The notes: generated by a model from the sequence alone, not told the origin. 64,000 nucleotides of DNA from Subtercola boreus (GCF_006716115.1 NZ_VFOO01000001.1:3720001-3784000); one strand, 5' to 3'; positions 26,319-35,026 are shown, numbered from the stretch's first letter. Made by a program: numbers and translations.

Positions 26319-26647
26319 GACGCCACCTGCGTCTCGGGCACATCGACCACGATCGCCGGGATGCGCGACCCCATCTTCAGCTGGCAGCCGAGCCGCGACC
26401 GCTCTTCGTCCCGCGGCGCGGCCGTCTCTTCGAGCATCTCCTCCTCGTCGTCGTTCGGCTCCGGCAGCTCGTCGAGGAACTCGGAGTGCACGTAGACGTG
26501 GCAGGTGGCGCACATGGCCTGCCCGCCGCATTCGCCCACGATGCCGTCGATACCGTTCATGACGGCCCCGCGCATGACGGTGGTGCCGGGTACCACGTCG
26601 ACGACGTCGCGCGATCCGTTCGGGTGGCAGTAGGTGATCGTGGGCAT
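26315..26647 (-). CDS. [2Fe-2S] ferredoxin, adrenodoxin/putidaredoxin type
   Basis: 110 aa. Cluster ligands are visible in GECGGQAMCATCHVYV (C-x5-C-x2-C, about res. 39-54) with the fourth Cys in RLGCQLKMG (about 88). The acidic stretch PEPNDDEEEMLEE is the usual docking face for the reductase and terminal oxidase. It lies 2 bases after the phosphotriesterase-like gene and overlaps the reductase gene. It should carry single electrons from that reductase to an enzyme that is either the small Rieske protein of the operon or encoded elsewhere. Confidence 0.92.
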   Translation of the reverse strand: MPTITYCHPNGSRDVVDVVPGTTVMRGAVMNGIDGIVGECGGQAMCATCHVYVHSEFLDELPEPNDDEEEMLEETAAPRDEERSRLGCQLKMGSRIPAIVVDVPETQVAS

Positions 26648-26649
26648 GA

Positions 26650-27624
26650 TTACTTCCGTCCCGTCAGCACGCGGGCGGCGTTGGTCACCATCATCTGGCT
26701 GATGCTCGCCTCGCTGACCCCGCGTTCGCGGATCGCGGGCAGGATGTTGTCGGAGATGTTGGCGTGGTGCCAGTTCGGCGCGACCCGGGAACGCCAGGAC
26801 GGCGGGGTGTTGATGCTGAACACCCCGGCGTCGTGCGACAGGGTCAGACGGTCTTCGTAGCCCTCCTCGACGAGCTGCACCAGCATGTCGATGCGGTCGG
26901 AGTCGCGGAGCACCTGTTCCATGCCGAAGCGGTCGAGCCCGATGGTGGATCCGTTGTCCATGATCTCCTTCAGGTAGTCGAGGTCGGTCGAGTCGCCGCA
27001 GTGGCCGATCAGAACGTGTTCGAGCGGCACGCCGGCGTTCCGGAAGAAGGCCTGCTGGTCGCGCCCGGTGAAGTGTTCGACGTGGGTGTGCGTGCTGATC
27101 GTGCGTCCGGTCTCGTGGTGCGCGGCGGCGGCCGCGCTCATCACCCGCCCGACGCCCTCGGTGATGCCGTACTCGTCGGTCGCGATCTTGATCAGCTGCG
27201 CTTTCACGCCGGTGTCGCCGATGCCCTCGGTGATGTCGCGGATGAAGAACTCGGTGAGCGGTTCCGGCCCGTCGACCATCAGGCCCGGACCATGGGTGTT
27301 GAAGAACGTGGGGAGGTCTTTGAACGTGTAGAAGCCGGTTCCGACGACGATGTTGACGTCAGTGGCGGCTGCGACCTTCTGGATGCGCGGGATGTAGCGC
27401 CCGAGCCCCGGCACCGTGAGGTCGACGACCGTGTCGATGCCTTTCGCCTTCAGCGTCTGGAAGACCGCGACCGCCTTCGCGATCATCGGCTCCTCGCCCT
27501 CCCATTCCGGGTCGGGCCACTGCTGCTCGATCTCGGGGTTCTTCGTGAAGATGTGTTCGTGGGTGAGCGTCACGCCGAGGTCTTCGGCGGCGACGGGGCC
27601 GCGCACAGTTTCGATGGTCGTCAT
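26650..27624 (-). CDS. Phosphotriesterase-family metal hydrolase (probable lactonase)
   Basis: 324 aa, standard length for the PTE family TIM barrel. Metal ligands: THEH (His22, His24), the carboxylated lysine in LIKIATDE (near Lys146), THTH (His179/181), GHCGD (His208) and the catalytic Asp in SHDAG (Asp265). Bacterial PTE-like proteins outside pesticide degraders are mostly lactonases or esterases. In this operon a lactone or ester intermediate is a sensible substrate (inference). Its start overlaps the stop of the aldolase gene (ATGA). Confidence 0.88.
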   Translation of the reverse strand: MTTIETVRGPVAAEDLGVTLTHEHIFTKNPEIEQQWPDPEWEGEEPMIAKAVAVFQTLKAKGIDTVVDLTVPGLGRYIPRIQKVAAATDVNIVVGTGFYTFKDLPTFFNTHGPGLMVDGPEPLTEFFIRDITEGIGDTGVKAQLIKIATDEYGITEGVGRVMSAAAAAHHETGRTISTHTHVEHFTGRDQQAFFRNAGVPLEHVLIGHCGDSTDLDYLKEIMDNGSTIGLDRFGMEQVLRDSDRIDMLVQLVEEGYEDRLTLSHDAGVFSINTPPSWRSRVAPNWHHANISDNILPAIRERGVSEASISQMMVTNAARVLTGRK

Positions 27625-28445
27625 GTGAGGAGCACTTTCGTCGGTTCGTGGGAGGCGCTCGTCGGGTCGACGACGCCGTAGCTCTGGGGGGTGGATGTTC
27701 TGGCCGTCGCCAACGCGGACCGGATCATGGTCACGTCGCTGGCGACCGTCACCATGCGGAATCCTGCCGCCGACTGCCGGGCGGCGTTGCCGGTGATCGC
27801 CGCGACCTTGCCGGCCCGGCCACAGGCATCCTGGATCGAGGCGATCGCCGCGAGTTGTCGCGCATCGCTCGACTGCTCGACGCCGACCGGCAGCCCGCCG
27901 AGGCTCACCGCGAGGTCGGCCGGACCGATGTAGACCCCGTCGACGCCCGGGGTGTCGACGATCTCGGCGACGTTCGCCAGGCCCTTCGCCGACTCGATCA
28001 TGACCAGGCAGAGAACCTGGGCATTGACCGTGGCCGGGTCGGAGCCGAGCCCGTAGACCGCCCGGAGCGGCCCCCAGCTGCGCTCGCCGTCGGGATGGTA
28101 GCGGCACGCCCGCACGGCCCGTGCCGCCGAGGCCGCGTCTTCGACCATCGGCACGATGACTCCCTCAGCGCCCGCGTCGAGGGCCTGCCCGATGAGGGCG
28201 GGGTCGTTCTGCGCCACGCGCACGAGCGGGGTCGTGGATGATCGTGCCACCGCCCGCAGCATGGTGAGCAGAGTGTCGGCCGAGGTCGTGCCGTGCTGCT
28301 GGTCGATGTAGAGGTAGTCGAACCCGGCCAGCGCGAACTCCTCGGCGATCTGGGCGCTGCCGAGCATGCAGGAGAGGCCGACGGCGGTCTCACCCGACGC
28401 CAGCACCTCCTTCAGTCGGTTCGTGGTGGTCACGGCAGTAGTCAC
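27621..28445 (-). CDS. HpcH/HpaI-type class II aldolase
   Basis: 274 aa from the GTG overlapping the preceding stop (GTGA). The family cleaves 4-hydroxy-2-oxo acids into pyruvate (or a homologue) and an aldehyde using a divalent metal. Visible features: YLYIDQQHGTTS (general base His region, about res. 42-53), a phosphate/substrate Arg in LVRVAQNDP, IVPMVEDAASA, metal Glu in LVMIESAKGL and metal Asp in VYIGPADLAVSLG. It would act late in the operon's pathway to release a C3 fragment. A citrate-lyase-type CoA substrate is less likely at this length. Confidence 0.87.
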   Translation of the reverse strand: MTTAVTTTNRLKEVLASGETAVGLSCMLGSAQIAEEFALAGFDYLYIDQQHGTTSADTLLTMLRAVARSSTTPLVRVAQNDPALIGQALDAGAEGVIVPMVEDAASAARAVRACRYHPDGERSWGPLRAVYGLGSDPATVNAQVLCLVMIESAKGLANVAEIVDTPGVDGVYIGPADLAVSLGGLPVGVEQSSDARQLAAIASIQDACGRAGKVAAITGNAARQSAAGFRMVTVASDVTMIRSALATARTSTPQSYGVVDPTSASHEPTKVLLT

Positions 28446-29530
28446 AGCCGGTACCAGCTCCGGGCGGTCTCCGACATCAGCTTCGGTGCCATCGACGCCG
28501 GCACCACCTCGAGCAGCTTCTCCAGCTGGTCGTCGTGGCGGTGCGGGTAGTCCGTCGCGAACATCAGCAGGTCGTCCGACCCCAGCCAGTCGACGATGCG
28601 CTTGGACTGCTCGACCGTGCCGAGGTCGGAGGGCGCGACAGAGAACCGGATGTGGTCGCGCACGATCTCGAAGGGCAGGCGGTCCACCCACGGGGTCTCG
28701 CGGCGGAGGCCCTTCCACTTCTTGTTCATGCTCCAGCCCCACATCGGCACCCAGGTGAAGCCCCCTTCCATCACGGCGACCCGGAGCGTCGGGAACTTCT
28801 GGAACGTCCCCTCGAACACCATGCTCGTGAGCTGCGCCAGGTAGAGCTGCGTCTCGGCCGCGTACTCCTCGGCGTAGTAGGAGGAGTAGCCGGTGGGCGA
28901 CGGGGCATCTTCGGTGGTGCCGCCCCACTGCAGGCCGACGACCAGGTCGTTGCGGGTCGCGGCCTCGTAGATCGGATAGAAGATGCGCTGGCCGTAGAGC
29001 CGTTCAGAGCGCACCGGCAGCATGACCTGCACGAAGCCCGGGTGCGAGCCGACGCGGTCGATCTCGGCGGCAGCCGCGAGAGGGTCCCGGGCCGGGATGA
29101 CCAGGGAGGCCGAGAGGCGGGGGTCTTTGTCGAGCCACTCGGCGATGATCCAGTCGTTCACGGCGCGGGCGAGTGCGGGCGCCCAGTCGGGGTGACGCAG
29201 CGAGTCGATGCCGTAGTAGCAGTTGACGATGGCCTTCTCGACGTTCCACGGGTCGAGCAGGTCGGTCTGCAGCATCCGGAGCTTCGAGGCGGGTTCCTCG
29301 CCGTCGTGCCGCCATTCGGGGCGTGCGGTCGTGGTCGCGCCGGGCGGGTACGAGTAGCGCGGGCCGGTCGGGCCGTGCCAGCCGCGTTCCTCGGTGGCCT
29401 GCACCCAGACGGGCTCCATGTAGGGGAACAGCGACTCGATCGAGGGGACGTTCGCGTGCACGTCGATGTCGATGACGGAGCCGGTCCAGAGCTTCGTGCG
29501 GGGGGTGCCGGAGAGCAGTGCAGTCGTCAT
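28442..29530 (-). CDS. Amidohydrolase 2 family metal hydrolase or decarboxylase (B)
   Basis: 362 aa. ACMSD/amidohydrolase-2 type barrel: metal site IDIDVHANVP (res. 21-30, D-x-H), a long internal segment with TGYSSYYAEEYAAETQLYLAQ, the second metal-site region FEGTFQKFPTLRVAVMEGGF and the catalytic Asp in MFATDYPHRHDD. Family members hydrolyse C-N or C-C bonds or decarboxylate ring-derived acids. A paralogue lies two genes upstream. It is 7 bp downstream of the small Rieske gene and overlaps the aldolase gene. Confidence 0.85.
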   Translation of the reverse strand: MTTALLSGTPRTKLWTGSVIDIDVHANVPSIESLFPYMEPVWVQATEERGWHGPTGPRYSYPPGATTTARPEWRHDGEEPASKLRMLQTDLLDPWNVEKAIVNCYYGIDSLRHPDWAPALARAVNDWIIAEWLDKDPRLSASLVIPARDPLAAAAEIDRVGSHPGFVQVMLPVRSERLYGQRIFYPIYEAATRNDLVVGLQWGGTTEDAPSPTGYSSYYAEEYAAETQLYLAQLTSMVFEGTFQKFPTLRVAVMEGGFTWVPMWGWSMNKKWKGLRRETPWVDRLPFEIVRDHIRFSVAPSDLGTVEQSKRIVDWLGSDDLLMFATDYPHRHDDQLEKLLEVVPASMAPKLMSETARSWYRL

Positions 29531-29537
29531 GGGGCGC

Positions 29538-30143
29538 TCATTTCTCGTTGGTGGTGGTGGTGTGTGCGCAGGCGGTCGGCGCCTCAGGGGCGCTGCCGGT
29601 GCTGCCGAGATTCTTGGCGCCGGATGCCCGGGGCTGGGCCTTCAGCGAGAGCACGATGTAGTCGGACTCCACCCCGACGTCGATCATCTCGGCCTTGTAC
29701 GGCCCCTTGATGCGCCCGACCGCGCCGGTGTCGACCTGCTCAGCGACCGCCTCACCGGTCTCGATCGCGATCGCGAACGGGCGGGCGTGCAGGTTGTGCG
29801 GGTCCCAGTACGACTGGCCCGAGCGGATGTCGAACTCCCAGTTGTGCCAGGGGCACGTGACGATCGTGGCGCTCGGGTCGAGGCTGACGTTGCCGGGCCC
29901 GGTCGAGGTGATCTCGTTCACGATCTGGCCCTTCGCGAGCGGCCCGCCGAGGTGCGGGCAGCGGTTCAGCATCGCGAAGAACTCGTGCTTCACCTTGAAG
30001 ATGCCGATCTCGCGGCCGTTGATCTCGACGAGCAGCCGGCCGTCGGCGGGGAAGTCGTCGACGCGGCCCACGACGAAGCGCTGCTGGCGCTTGGGTCGGT
30101 CCGTCGCGCCTGTCGCGGTGGTCGGAGCTGTTTCGGTGCTCAC
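29538..30143 (-). CDS. Small soluble Rieske [2Fe-2S] protein
   Basis: 201 aa. Cluster motifs CPHLGG (about res. 62-67) and CPWHNWEFD (about 97-105), Cys-His pairs both intact. The N-terminus is Thr/Ala-rich without a signal. A C-terminal extension (about 130-201) follows the domain. It is longer than Rieske ferredoxins (about 105 aa) and far shorter than ring-hydroxylating oxygenase alpha subunits (about 430 aa), and lacks the mononuclear-iron domain. It lies between the oxidase and amidohydrolase B genes. It may be an electron carrier or an accessory subunit of an amidohydrolase-linked reaction. Confidence 0.85.
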   Translation of the reverse strand: MSTETAPTTATGATDRPKRQQRFVVGRVDDFPADGRLLVEINGREIGIFKVKHEFFAMLNRCPHLGGPLAKGQIVNEITSTGPGNVSLDPSATIVTCPWHNWEFDIRSGQSYWDPHNLHARPFAIAIETGEAVAEQVDTGAVGRIKGPYKAEMIDVGVESDYIVLSLKAQPRASGAKNLGSTGSAPEAPTACAHTTTTNEK

Positions 30144-30153
30144 AGCGGTCGTC

Positions 30154-31407
30154 CTATCTGGTGAGGAGGTCGGGCAGTTCGGCGGCGGTGGGGGTCGGGG
30201 TCGGCGCGGATGCCCCGCTGAGCCACGACGGATCGAGGGCCGACATAGTGGTGCAGCCCATCAGCCGCATCGTGCGGATCATCTCCGCGCGGAGGATCTC
30301 GAGCACGTGCGAGACGCCGGACTGCCCGGCGACCGCGAGGCCGTACGACGGCAGCCGCCCGACGAGCACGGCTTTCGCCCCGAGCGCGCGGGCCTTGATC
30401 ACGTCGCTGCCGCGGCGCACACCGCTGTCGAGGAGGATCTCGACAGCGTGTCCGACTGCGTCCGCGATCTGGGGGAGCACCGTCATCGTGGCGGGGGCTC
30501 CGTCGAGCTGGCGCCCGCCGTGGTTCGACACGATGATGCCGTCGGCGCCGAGAGCAACGGCCCGCCGGGCATCCGCCACCGTAAGAATCCCCTTGACGAC
30601 CAGCGGGCCGTCCCAGTGGGAACGCATCCAGCGGATGTCGTCCCACGAGGGGGAGTGCGAGTCCTTGCCGGTGCGGGTCATCTCGGTGAGCTCCATCGGC
30701 TTGCCGTCGCTCGTGAGGTCGGCAGTGTTCGGCAGCTCGAACGGCATGCCGTCGCGCATGAAGCGGTAGACCCAGCCGGGCCGGGTGCTCATCCGCGGGG
30801 CCATCCGGGCGATGTTCTGCAGGTTGATGCGCATGTTGTAGCTGAACCCGTTGCGGAAGTCCTTCTCCCGGTTGCCCGCGACCGCCGTGTCGATCGTCGC
30901 GACGAGCGCGCCGAAACCGGCTGTCTGGGCCCGGGTGACGAGGGTCTGCATCGCCTGCTCGTTCGAGAACCGGTAGGCCTGGAACCACTGCTCGCCCGGC
31001 GTCTTCGCGATCTCCTCGAGCGAGTAGCCCGAAGCGGATGTCGCGACATGCACCGTTCCGGCTTCGAAGGCCGCGCGGGCGATGCCGAGGTCGCCGTCGG
31101 GGTGAACGAGCCGCATGCCGCCGCAGGGCGCGGTGAGCACGGGCATCGAGAGGTCGAAGCCGAGAACCGTCGTGCGGAGGTCGGGGTCGGGCACCCAGGT
31201 TGCGCCGTGCGGCGCCAGCGAGATGTCGCTGAATGCCTGCCGGTTCCAGTTCAGGGTGATCTCGTCTTCGGCGCCGCCGTCGACGTAGTCGAAGATCGCT
31301 TTCGGGAGCTGCCCGCGGGCGACGCGGCGCGCATCCGTGGCGTTCCGCACCGCGTCGAGCCGCCGCGCGGCCAGCCGCGTGGCAAGAGGGTTGATGAAGG
31401 GGGGCAC
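30154..31407 (-). CDS. FMN-dependent alpha-hydroxy-acid oxidase/dehydrogenase
   Basis: 417 aa; start at the GTG five bases after the preceding stop. Family of lactate, glycolate and mandelate oxidising flavoproteins. FAIDYVDGGAEDE-like N-terminal signature (AIFDYVDGGAEDE), the FMN-site MPVLTAPCGGMRL, substrate Tyr/Arg region WFQAYRFSN, the FMN lysine in LVVKGILTVADA and the catalytic His/Arg in SNHGGRQLDG (about res. 290-299). The C-terminus has a Thr/Pro/Ala tail. It converts a 2-hydroxy acid into a 2-oxo acid, which would suit the downstream HpcH/HpaI aldolase. Confidence 0.9.
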   Translation of the reverse strand: MPPFINPLATRLAARRLDAVRNATDARRVARGQLPKAIFDYVDGGAEDEITLNWNRQAFSDISLAPHGATWVPDPDLRTTVLGFDLSMPVLTAPCGGMRLVHPDGDLGIARAAFEAGTVHVATSASGYSLEEIAKTPGEQWFQAYRFSNEQAMQTLVTRAQTAGFGALVATIDTAVAGNREKDFRNGFSYNMRINLQNIARMAPRMSTRPGWVYRFMRDGMPFELPNTADLTSDGKPMELTEMTRTGKDSHSPSWDDIRWMRSHWDGPLVVKGILTVADARRAVALGADGIIVSNHGGRQLDGAPATMTVLPQIADAVGHAVEILLDSGVRRGSDVIKARALGAKAVLVGRLPSYGLAVAGQSGVSHVLEILRAEMIRTMRLMGCTTMSALDPSWLSGASAPTPTPTAAELPDLLTR

Positions 31408-31412
31408 AGGGA

Positions 31413-32591
31413 TCAGAACTCCGTCGGGGAGGGCAGCCCGTGGCCGGGCTTCAGGGGCAGGTTGTAGAGCTTCGACGCGTTCTCGCCGAGGATGCGGCGG
31501 CGGCGGTCTTCGGGGAAGCTCTCGGGCACCGACTCGTAGGGCGAGTCGAAGTCCCAGTGCGGGTAGTCCGAGGAGAACATCAGACGGTCGGCGAAACCGG
31601 CGCTCTCGAACAGTTCGTAGACGCCCTCGGTCTGCTCGGGGTGCTCCGGCTCCTCGAGCGGCTGGGTACTGAACCAGAAGTGCTCCTTGAGGTAGTCGGA
31701 GGGCTTCCGTTCGAGATGGGTGAGCTCGTCGCGGAGCTTCTCGTAGGTCGCATCCAGCCGCCAGCTGTAGGGCACCACCCAGTCCCAGCCGAGCTCGAGG
31801 GCGGCGATCTTCAGCTTCGGGAAACGGTCGAAGGTGCCCTCGTACACGAAGCTCGGCACCATCGCGAGCGGCAGCACCGCGAACGCGGCGTGCATCTCCG
31901 AGTAGAAGTTCTGCCGGCCCGCACCCGTGGGTTGCCGGCCCATGCCGGGTACATGGAAGCCGAGCGGGATGTTGTAACGCTCGCAGGCCTCGAAGATCGG
32001 CCAGTAGCGGCGTTTGCCGATCGGGTCGGCGCCGGCCGGTGACATCAGCACCTGCACGTACTTGTCGCCGTTCGGGCCCTCCATGCAGCGCTCGATCTCC
32101 TCCGCGGCTCCCGGCAGGTCGCGGGCGACGGTGATGGATGCCCGGAACCGGTCGTCCGCGCCGCACCAGGTGTAGCCGAGCGCGTCGTTGTACGCGCTGT
32201 AGAGCGACATCGCCATCTCGTGCGGCATGTTCACGCCGCCGTTGGTGATGATGTACGCCTGCGGACAGGTCAGCACGACGGCGCTCATGTCGAACAGGTC
32301 GACGACCTGCTCGACCGCGAGATGCGGATCCACTCCGACCCGGCCGTTCTCGTCGACCGCGTCGAGCCGGTGCGTGAACTCGCGCTGGGCGGGGGAGACG
32401 CCGCCGCCGAACGTGCCGAGGCCGTACCGGCTGATGTAGTCCTTCCACTTCTGGGGGAGGTGCTCGGCGACCTGCGGGTCGGTCGGCACGGGCATCGGGT
32501 GGAAGTCGACGTCGATGACACCCAGCTTGCTGCCGGGGGCGCCGACCTCGGGTACGGTCTCGCCGGCGGTGGGGCGATCGGTGATGGTCAC
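31413..32591 (-). CDS. Amidohydrolase 2 family metal hydrolase or decarboxylase (A)
   Basis: 392 aa, GTG start. Metal site VIDVDFHPMP (res. 25-34), mid-barrel ligand region PLGFHVPGMG (His near 220), FVYEGTFDRFPKLKIAALELG and a catalytic Asp in LMFSSDYPHWDFD. Same family as the second amidohydrolase of the operon but only distantly similar overall, so the two probably act on different intermediates. It is the first enzyme gene after the transporter, which would place it early in the pathway if gene order reflects reaction order (inference). Confidence 0.85.
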   Translation of the reverse strand: MTITDRPTAGETVPEVGAPGSKLGVIDVDFHPMPVPTDPQVAEHLPQKWKDYISRYGLGTFGGGVSPAQREFTHRLDAVDENGRVGVDPHLAVEQVVDLFDMSAVVLTCPQAYIITNGGVNMPHEMAMSLYSAYNDALGYTWCGADDRFRASITVARDLPGAAEEIERCMEGPNGDKYVQVLMSPAGADPIGKRRYWPIFEACERYNIPLGFHVPGMGRQPTGAGRQNFYSEMHAAFAVLPLAMVPSFVYEGTFDRFPKLKIAALELGWDWVVPYSWRLDATYEKLRDELTHLERKPSDYLKEHFWFSTQPLEEPEHPEQTEGVYELFESAGFADRLMFSSDYPHWDFDSPYESVPESFPEDRRRRILGENASKLYNLPLKPGHGLPSPTEF

Positions 32592-32621
32592 AGTGGTTCT
32601 CCTTACCTTGGGAAAAGCGGT

Positions 32622-33968
32622 CTAGACGAGCACATCTTTGGAGGTCTCCCGGGCGAACAGCACCGCGACCAGGGCGATCACGTTGACCAGCACGCTGAAG
32701 AGCACCACGTAGAGGGTGTTGGGAGCGCCGCCTCCGGCGATGAGCAGGGCGGAACAGATGAGCGGCGTCAGCCCGCCGACCGAGCCGGCGATCTGGTAGC
32801 CGAGCGATGCCCCGGTGTAGCGCAGGTGAGTCGGGAACAGTTCGCCGAGCCAGGCCGCCATCGGTGCGTAGCAGATCGCATGACCGACGCCGATGATCCC
32901 CATCGTCAGGTAGACGCCCGGGAGGCTGTGCGCGTTCAGCTGCTCGAACATGAAGAACGCACTCACCGCCTGCACGACAAGGCCGATCGTCACGACGAGC
33001 TTCCGGCCCCAGTAGTCGGAGAGCGCCCCGAAGATGGGCTGGCAGACGAACCCGATCGCCGCGGTGAAGAGCACGACGGTCGACATCTGCGAGGCGTTGA
33101 AGCCGACCAGCAGACCGTAGGAGGCCGCGAAGGTCGAGTAGACCGAGCTGATGGCGAACGGGCCGACGACCAGGCAGATCGCGATGATCAGCGCCTTCGG
33201 GTGCCGGAAGACCTGGATGATCGGGGCCTGCTGCTTGACCGTCCCGGTGGCTCCGGCGGCCGCCTTCTGCGCGGCGAGGAAGATCGGGCTCTCGTGGATG
33301 CCGAGCCGGATCCAGAGCCCCACGACGATGAGGATCGCCGAGAAGAGGAACGGCAGGCGCCAGCCCCACGAGAGCAGCTGGTCTTCGGGGAGCAGTGCGA
33401 CCAGGGCGAACACGCCCGTGGCGAGCAGGATGCCGCCGGTCAGCCCCATCTGCGGAAAGCTGCTGGAGAGTCCACGGCGCTTCGGTGAGTGCTCCATGGC
33501 GATGAGCACGGCGCCGCCCCATTCGCCGCCGGCGGCGATGCCCTGGAGGAAGCGGAGGATGACGAGGATGACCGGCGCCGCCACTCCGATCTGGGCGTAG
33601 GTCGGCAGCATGCCGATGATCGTGGTGCCGATCCCCATCACGATGATCGAGAGCACGAGCATCCGCTTGCGCCCGATCCGGTCACCGAAGTGGCCCCAGA
33701 TCGCGCCGCCGATCGGACGGGCGAAGAAGCCGACGGCCAATGTGGCGAACGCGGCGAGGGTGCCGACAGCAGGATCGACAGCCGGGAAGAAGATGCGCCC
33801 GAAGACGATGGCCGAGGCGATGCCGAAGACGTAGAAGTCGTACCACTCGATGAGGGCACCGACGAAGCTCGAGACGAGGACGCGTCTCACTTCTCTCGGC
33901 GAGGCCAGCTGGACGGCCTGTGGATCGGGTTCTGCGACCCCTACCGTTCCGTTCGGTGATTCATTCAC
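32622..33968 (-). CDS. MFS transporter, metabolite:H+ symporter (MHS) family
   Basis: 448 aa with about 12 membrane helices. The GTG at 33968 is preferred over an ATG at 33986 because GGAGGA sits seven bases before it. MHS signatures: FVGALIEWYDFYVFG in helix 1, the MFS loop GHFGDRIGRKRML, LQGIAAGGEWGGAVLIAMEHSPKRRG-like segment in helices 4-5 (cited in parts), and LSDYWGRK in the second half. MHS members import organic acids, aromatic acids, shikimate or alpha-ketoglutarate with protons. As first gene of the nine-gene operon it probably brings in the substrate, a carboxylate. Confidence 0.9.
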   Translation of the reverse strand: MNESPNGTVGVAEPDPQAVQLASPREVRRVLVSSFVGALIEWYDFYVFGIASAIVFGRIFFPAVDPAVGTLAAFATLAVGFFARPIGGAIWGHFGDRIGRKRMLVLSIIVMGIGTTIIGMLPTYAQIGVAAPVILVILRFLQGIAAGGEWGGAVLIAMEHSPKRRGLSSSFPQMGLTGGILLATGVFALVALLPEDQLLSWGWRLPFLFSAILIVVGLWIRLGIHESPIFLAAQKAAAGATGTVKQQAPIIQVFRHPKALIIAICLVVGPFAISSVYSTFAASYGLLVGFNASQMSTVVLFTAAIGFVCQPIFGALSDYWGRKLVVTIGLVVQAVSAFFMFEQLNAHSLPGVYLTMGIIGVGHAICYAPMAAWLGELFPTHLRYTGASLGYQIAGSVGGLTPLICSALLIAGGGAPNTLYVVLFSVLVNVIALVAVLFARETSKDVLV

Positions 33969-34016
33969 AAAGATCCTCCGTTGCATCCGTGAGCGCCGCG
34001 TCATCGCGTCTAGGAC

Positions 34017-34045
34017 ACGCTACTTTTTATCTTTTATAAAATCAA
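34017..34045 (-). promoter_or_regulatory. Promoter of the nine-gene catabolic operon with central palindrome
   Basis: On the minus strand TTGATT (complement of 34040-34045), a 17-bp spacer and TAGCGT (complement of 34017-34022) form a standard promoter. The spacer is A/T-rich and contains the perfect palindrome TTTTATAAAA (34032-34041), placed to block polymerase. The mRNA would have a leader of about 45 bases ending in GGAGGATCTTT before the transporter GTG. The neighbouring GntR/FCD protein is a possible ligand-responsive repressor. Confidence 0.6.
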
Positions 34046-34093
34046 GCGGACGGGCGGAAACGGTGCATGAGCGCGAAGCGCTAGGTTCGACGT

Positions 34094-35026
34094 ATGCGGC
34101 TTGGCGTTCTCGACATCGGCTCGAACACGGTTCACCTCCTCCTCATCGACGCGCACCCGGGGGCCCGGCCGATCCCGTTCGGCTCGTTCAAACGGGCGCT
34201 GCAGCTGGTGGCATTCCTCGACGACGACGGGGCGATCGACGAGTCAGGGCAGCGGGAGCTCATCGACTTCATCACGGAGGCGGCCGCCTTCGCCCGCACG
34301 CACGACGCCGAAGACCTGCTGGCGTTCGCCACGTCGGCGATCCGCGAGGCGGCGAACGGCGAGGCGGTTCTCGCCCGCGTGTTCGCGGAGACGGGCATCC
34401 GGCTCGCCGAGCTGAGCGGGCCGGATGAGGCGGCGGCCACGTTCCTCGCCGTGCGGCGCTGGTACGGCTGGGGTTCGGGCAACATCCTGAACCTCGACAT
34501 CGGTGGGGGATCGTTCGAGCTCGCCATGGGGGCGGATGAGCATCCGGAGCTCGCGTTGTCGGTGCCGCTCGGCGCCGGCCGGCTCACCTGGGACCACCTG
34601 CCGGGCAACCCGCCGACCGCGAAGAGCGTGAAGGCGGCCCGGCGGTACATCCGCGAGACGCTCGAAGAGCCCATCGCCGCGCTGCAGCAACTCGAGCCGG
34701 CGACCATCGTGGCGGCGACCTCGAAGTCGTTCCGTTCGCTCGCCCGCATCACGGGGGCGGCGCCGCGCGCGGCGGGTCCCTACGTGAAGCGCGAACTGCA
34801 CCTGCGCGATCTGACCCTCTGGGCGAACCGACTGGCCGCGATGAGTGCGGCCGACCGGGCTGAGCTGCCGGGGGTCTCGGATGTCCGCGCGAAACAGATG
34901 CTCGCTGCGGCCCTCGTGGCGGAGGCCGCGCTCTCGGGACTCGGTATCGCGGTCGCCGAGATCTGCCCCTGGGCTCTCCGGGAGGGCCTCATCCTGCAGC
35001 GTTTCGACCAGCTGCGGGCGCTCTGA
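34094..35026 (+). CDS. Ppx/GppA-family phosphatase
   Basis: 310 aa, a single ASKHA-type phosphatase module without the C-terminal HD domain of long GppA/Ppx. Motifs: phosphate-1 GVLDIGSNTVHLLLID (res. 4-19), FATSAIREAAN (about 76-86), phosphate-2 NILNLDIGGGSFELAMG (about 133-149) and SVPLGAGRLT. It hydrolyses polyphosphate and/or pppGpp. The short form is the usual actinobacterial one (Ppx1-like). TAGGTT lies six bases before the ATG, so the mRNA is probably leaderless. It is divergent from the catabolic operon. Confidence 0.9.
   Translation: MRLGVLDIGSNTVHLLLIDAHPGARPIPFGSFKRALQLVAFLDDDGAIDESGQRELIDFITEAAAFARTHDAEDLLAFATSAIREAANGEAVLARVFAETGIRLAELSGPDEAAATFLAVRRWYGWGSGNILNLDIGGGSFELAMGADEHPELALSVPLGAGRLTWDHLPGNPPTAKSVKAARRYIRETLEEPIAALQQLEPATIVAATSKSFRSLARITGAAPRAAGPYVKRELHLRDLTLWANRLAAMSAADRAELPGVSDVRAKQMLAAALVAEAALSGLGIAVAEICPWALREGLILQRFDQLRAL

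Noticed and set aside
30154-33522. A very long minus-strand frame seeming to fuse several catabolic genes
   Set aside because: Only its last 417 codons (the oxidase) show conserved motifs; the rest is out-of-frame reading through the amidohydrolase and transporter genes.
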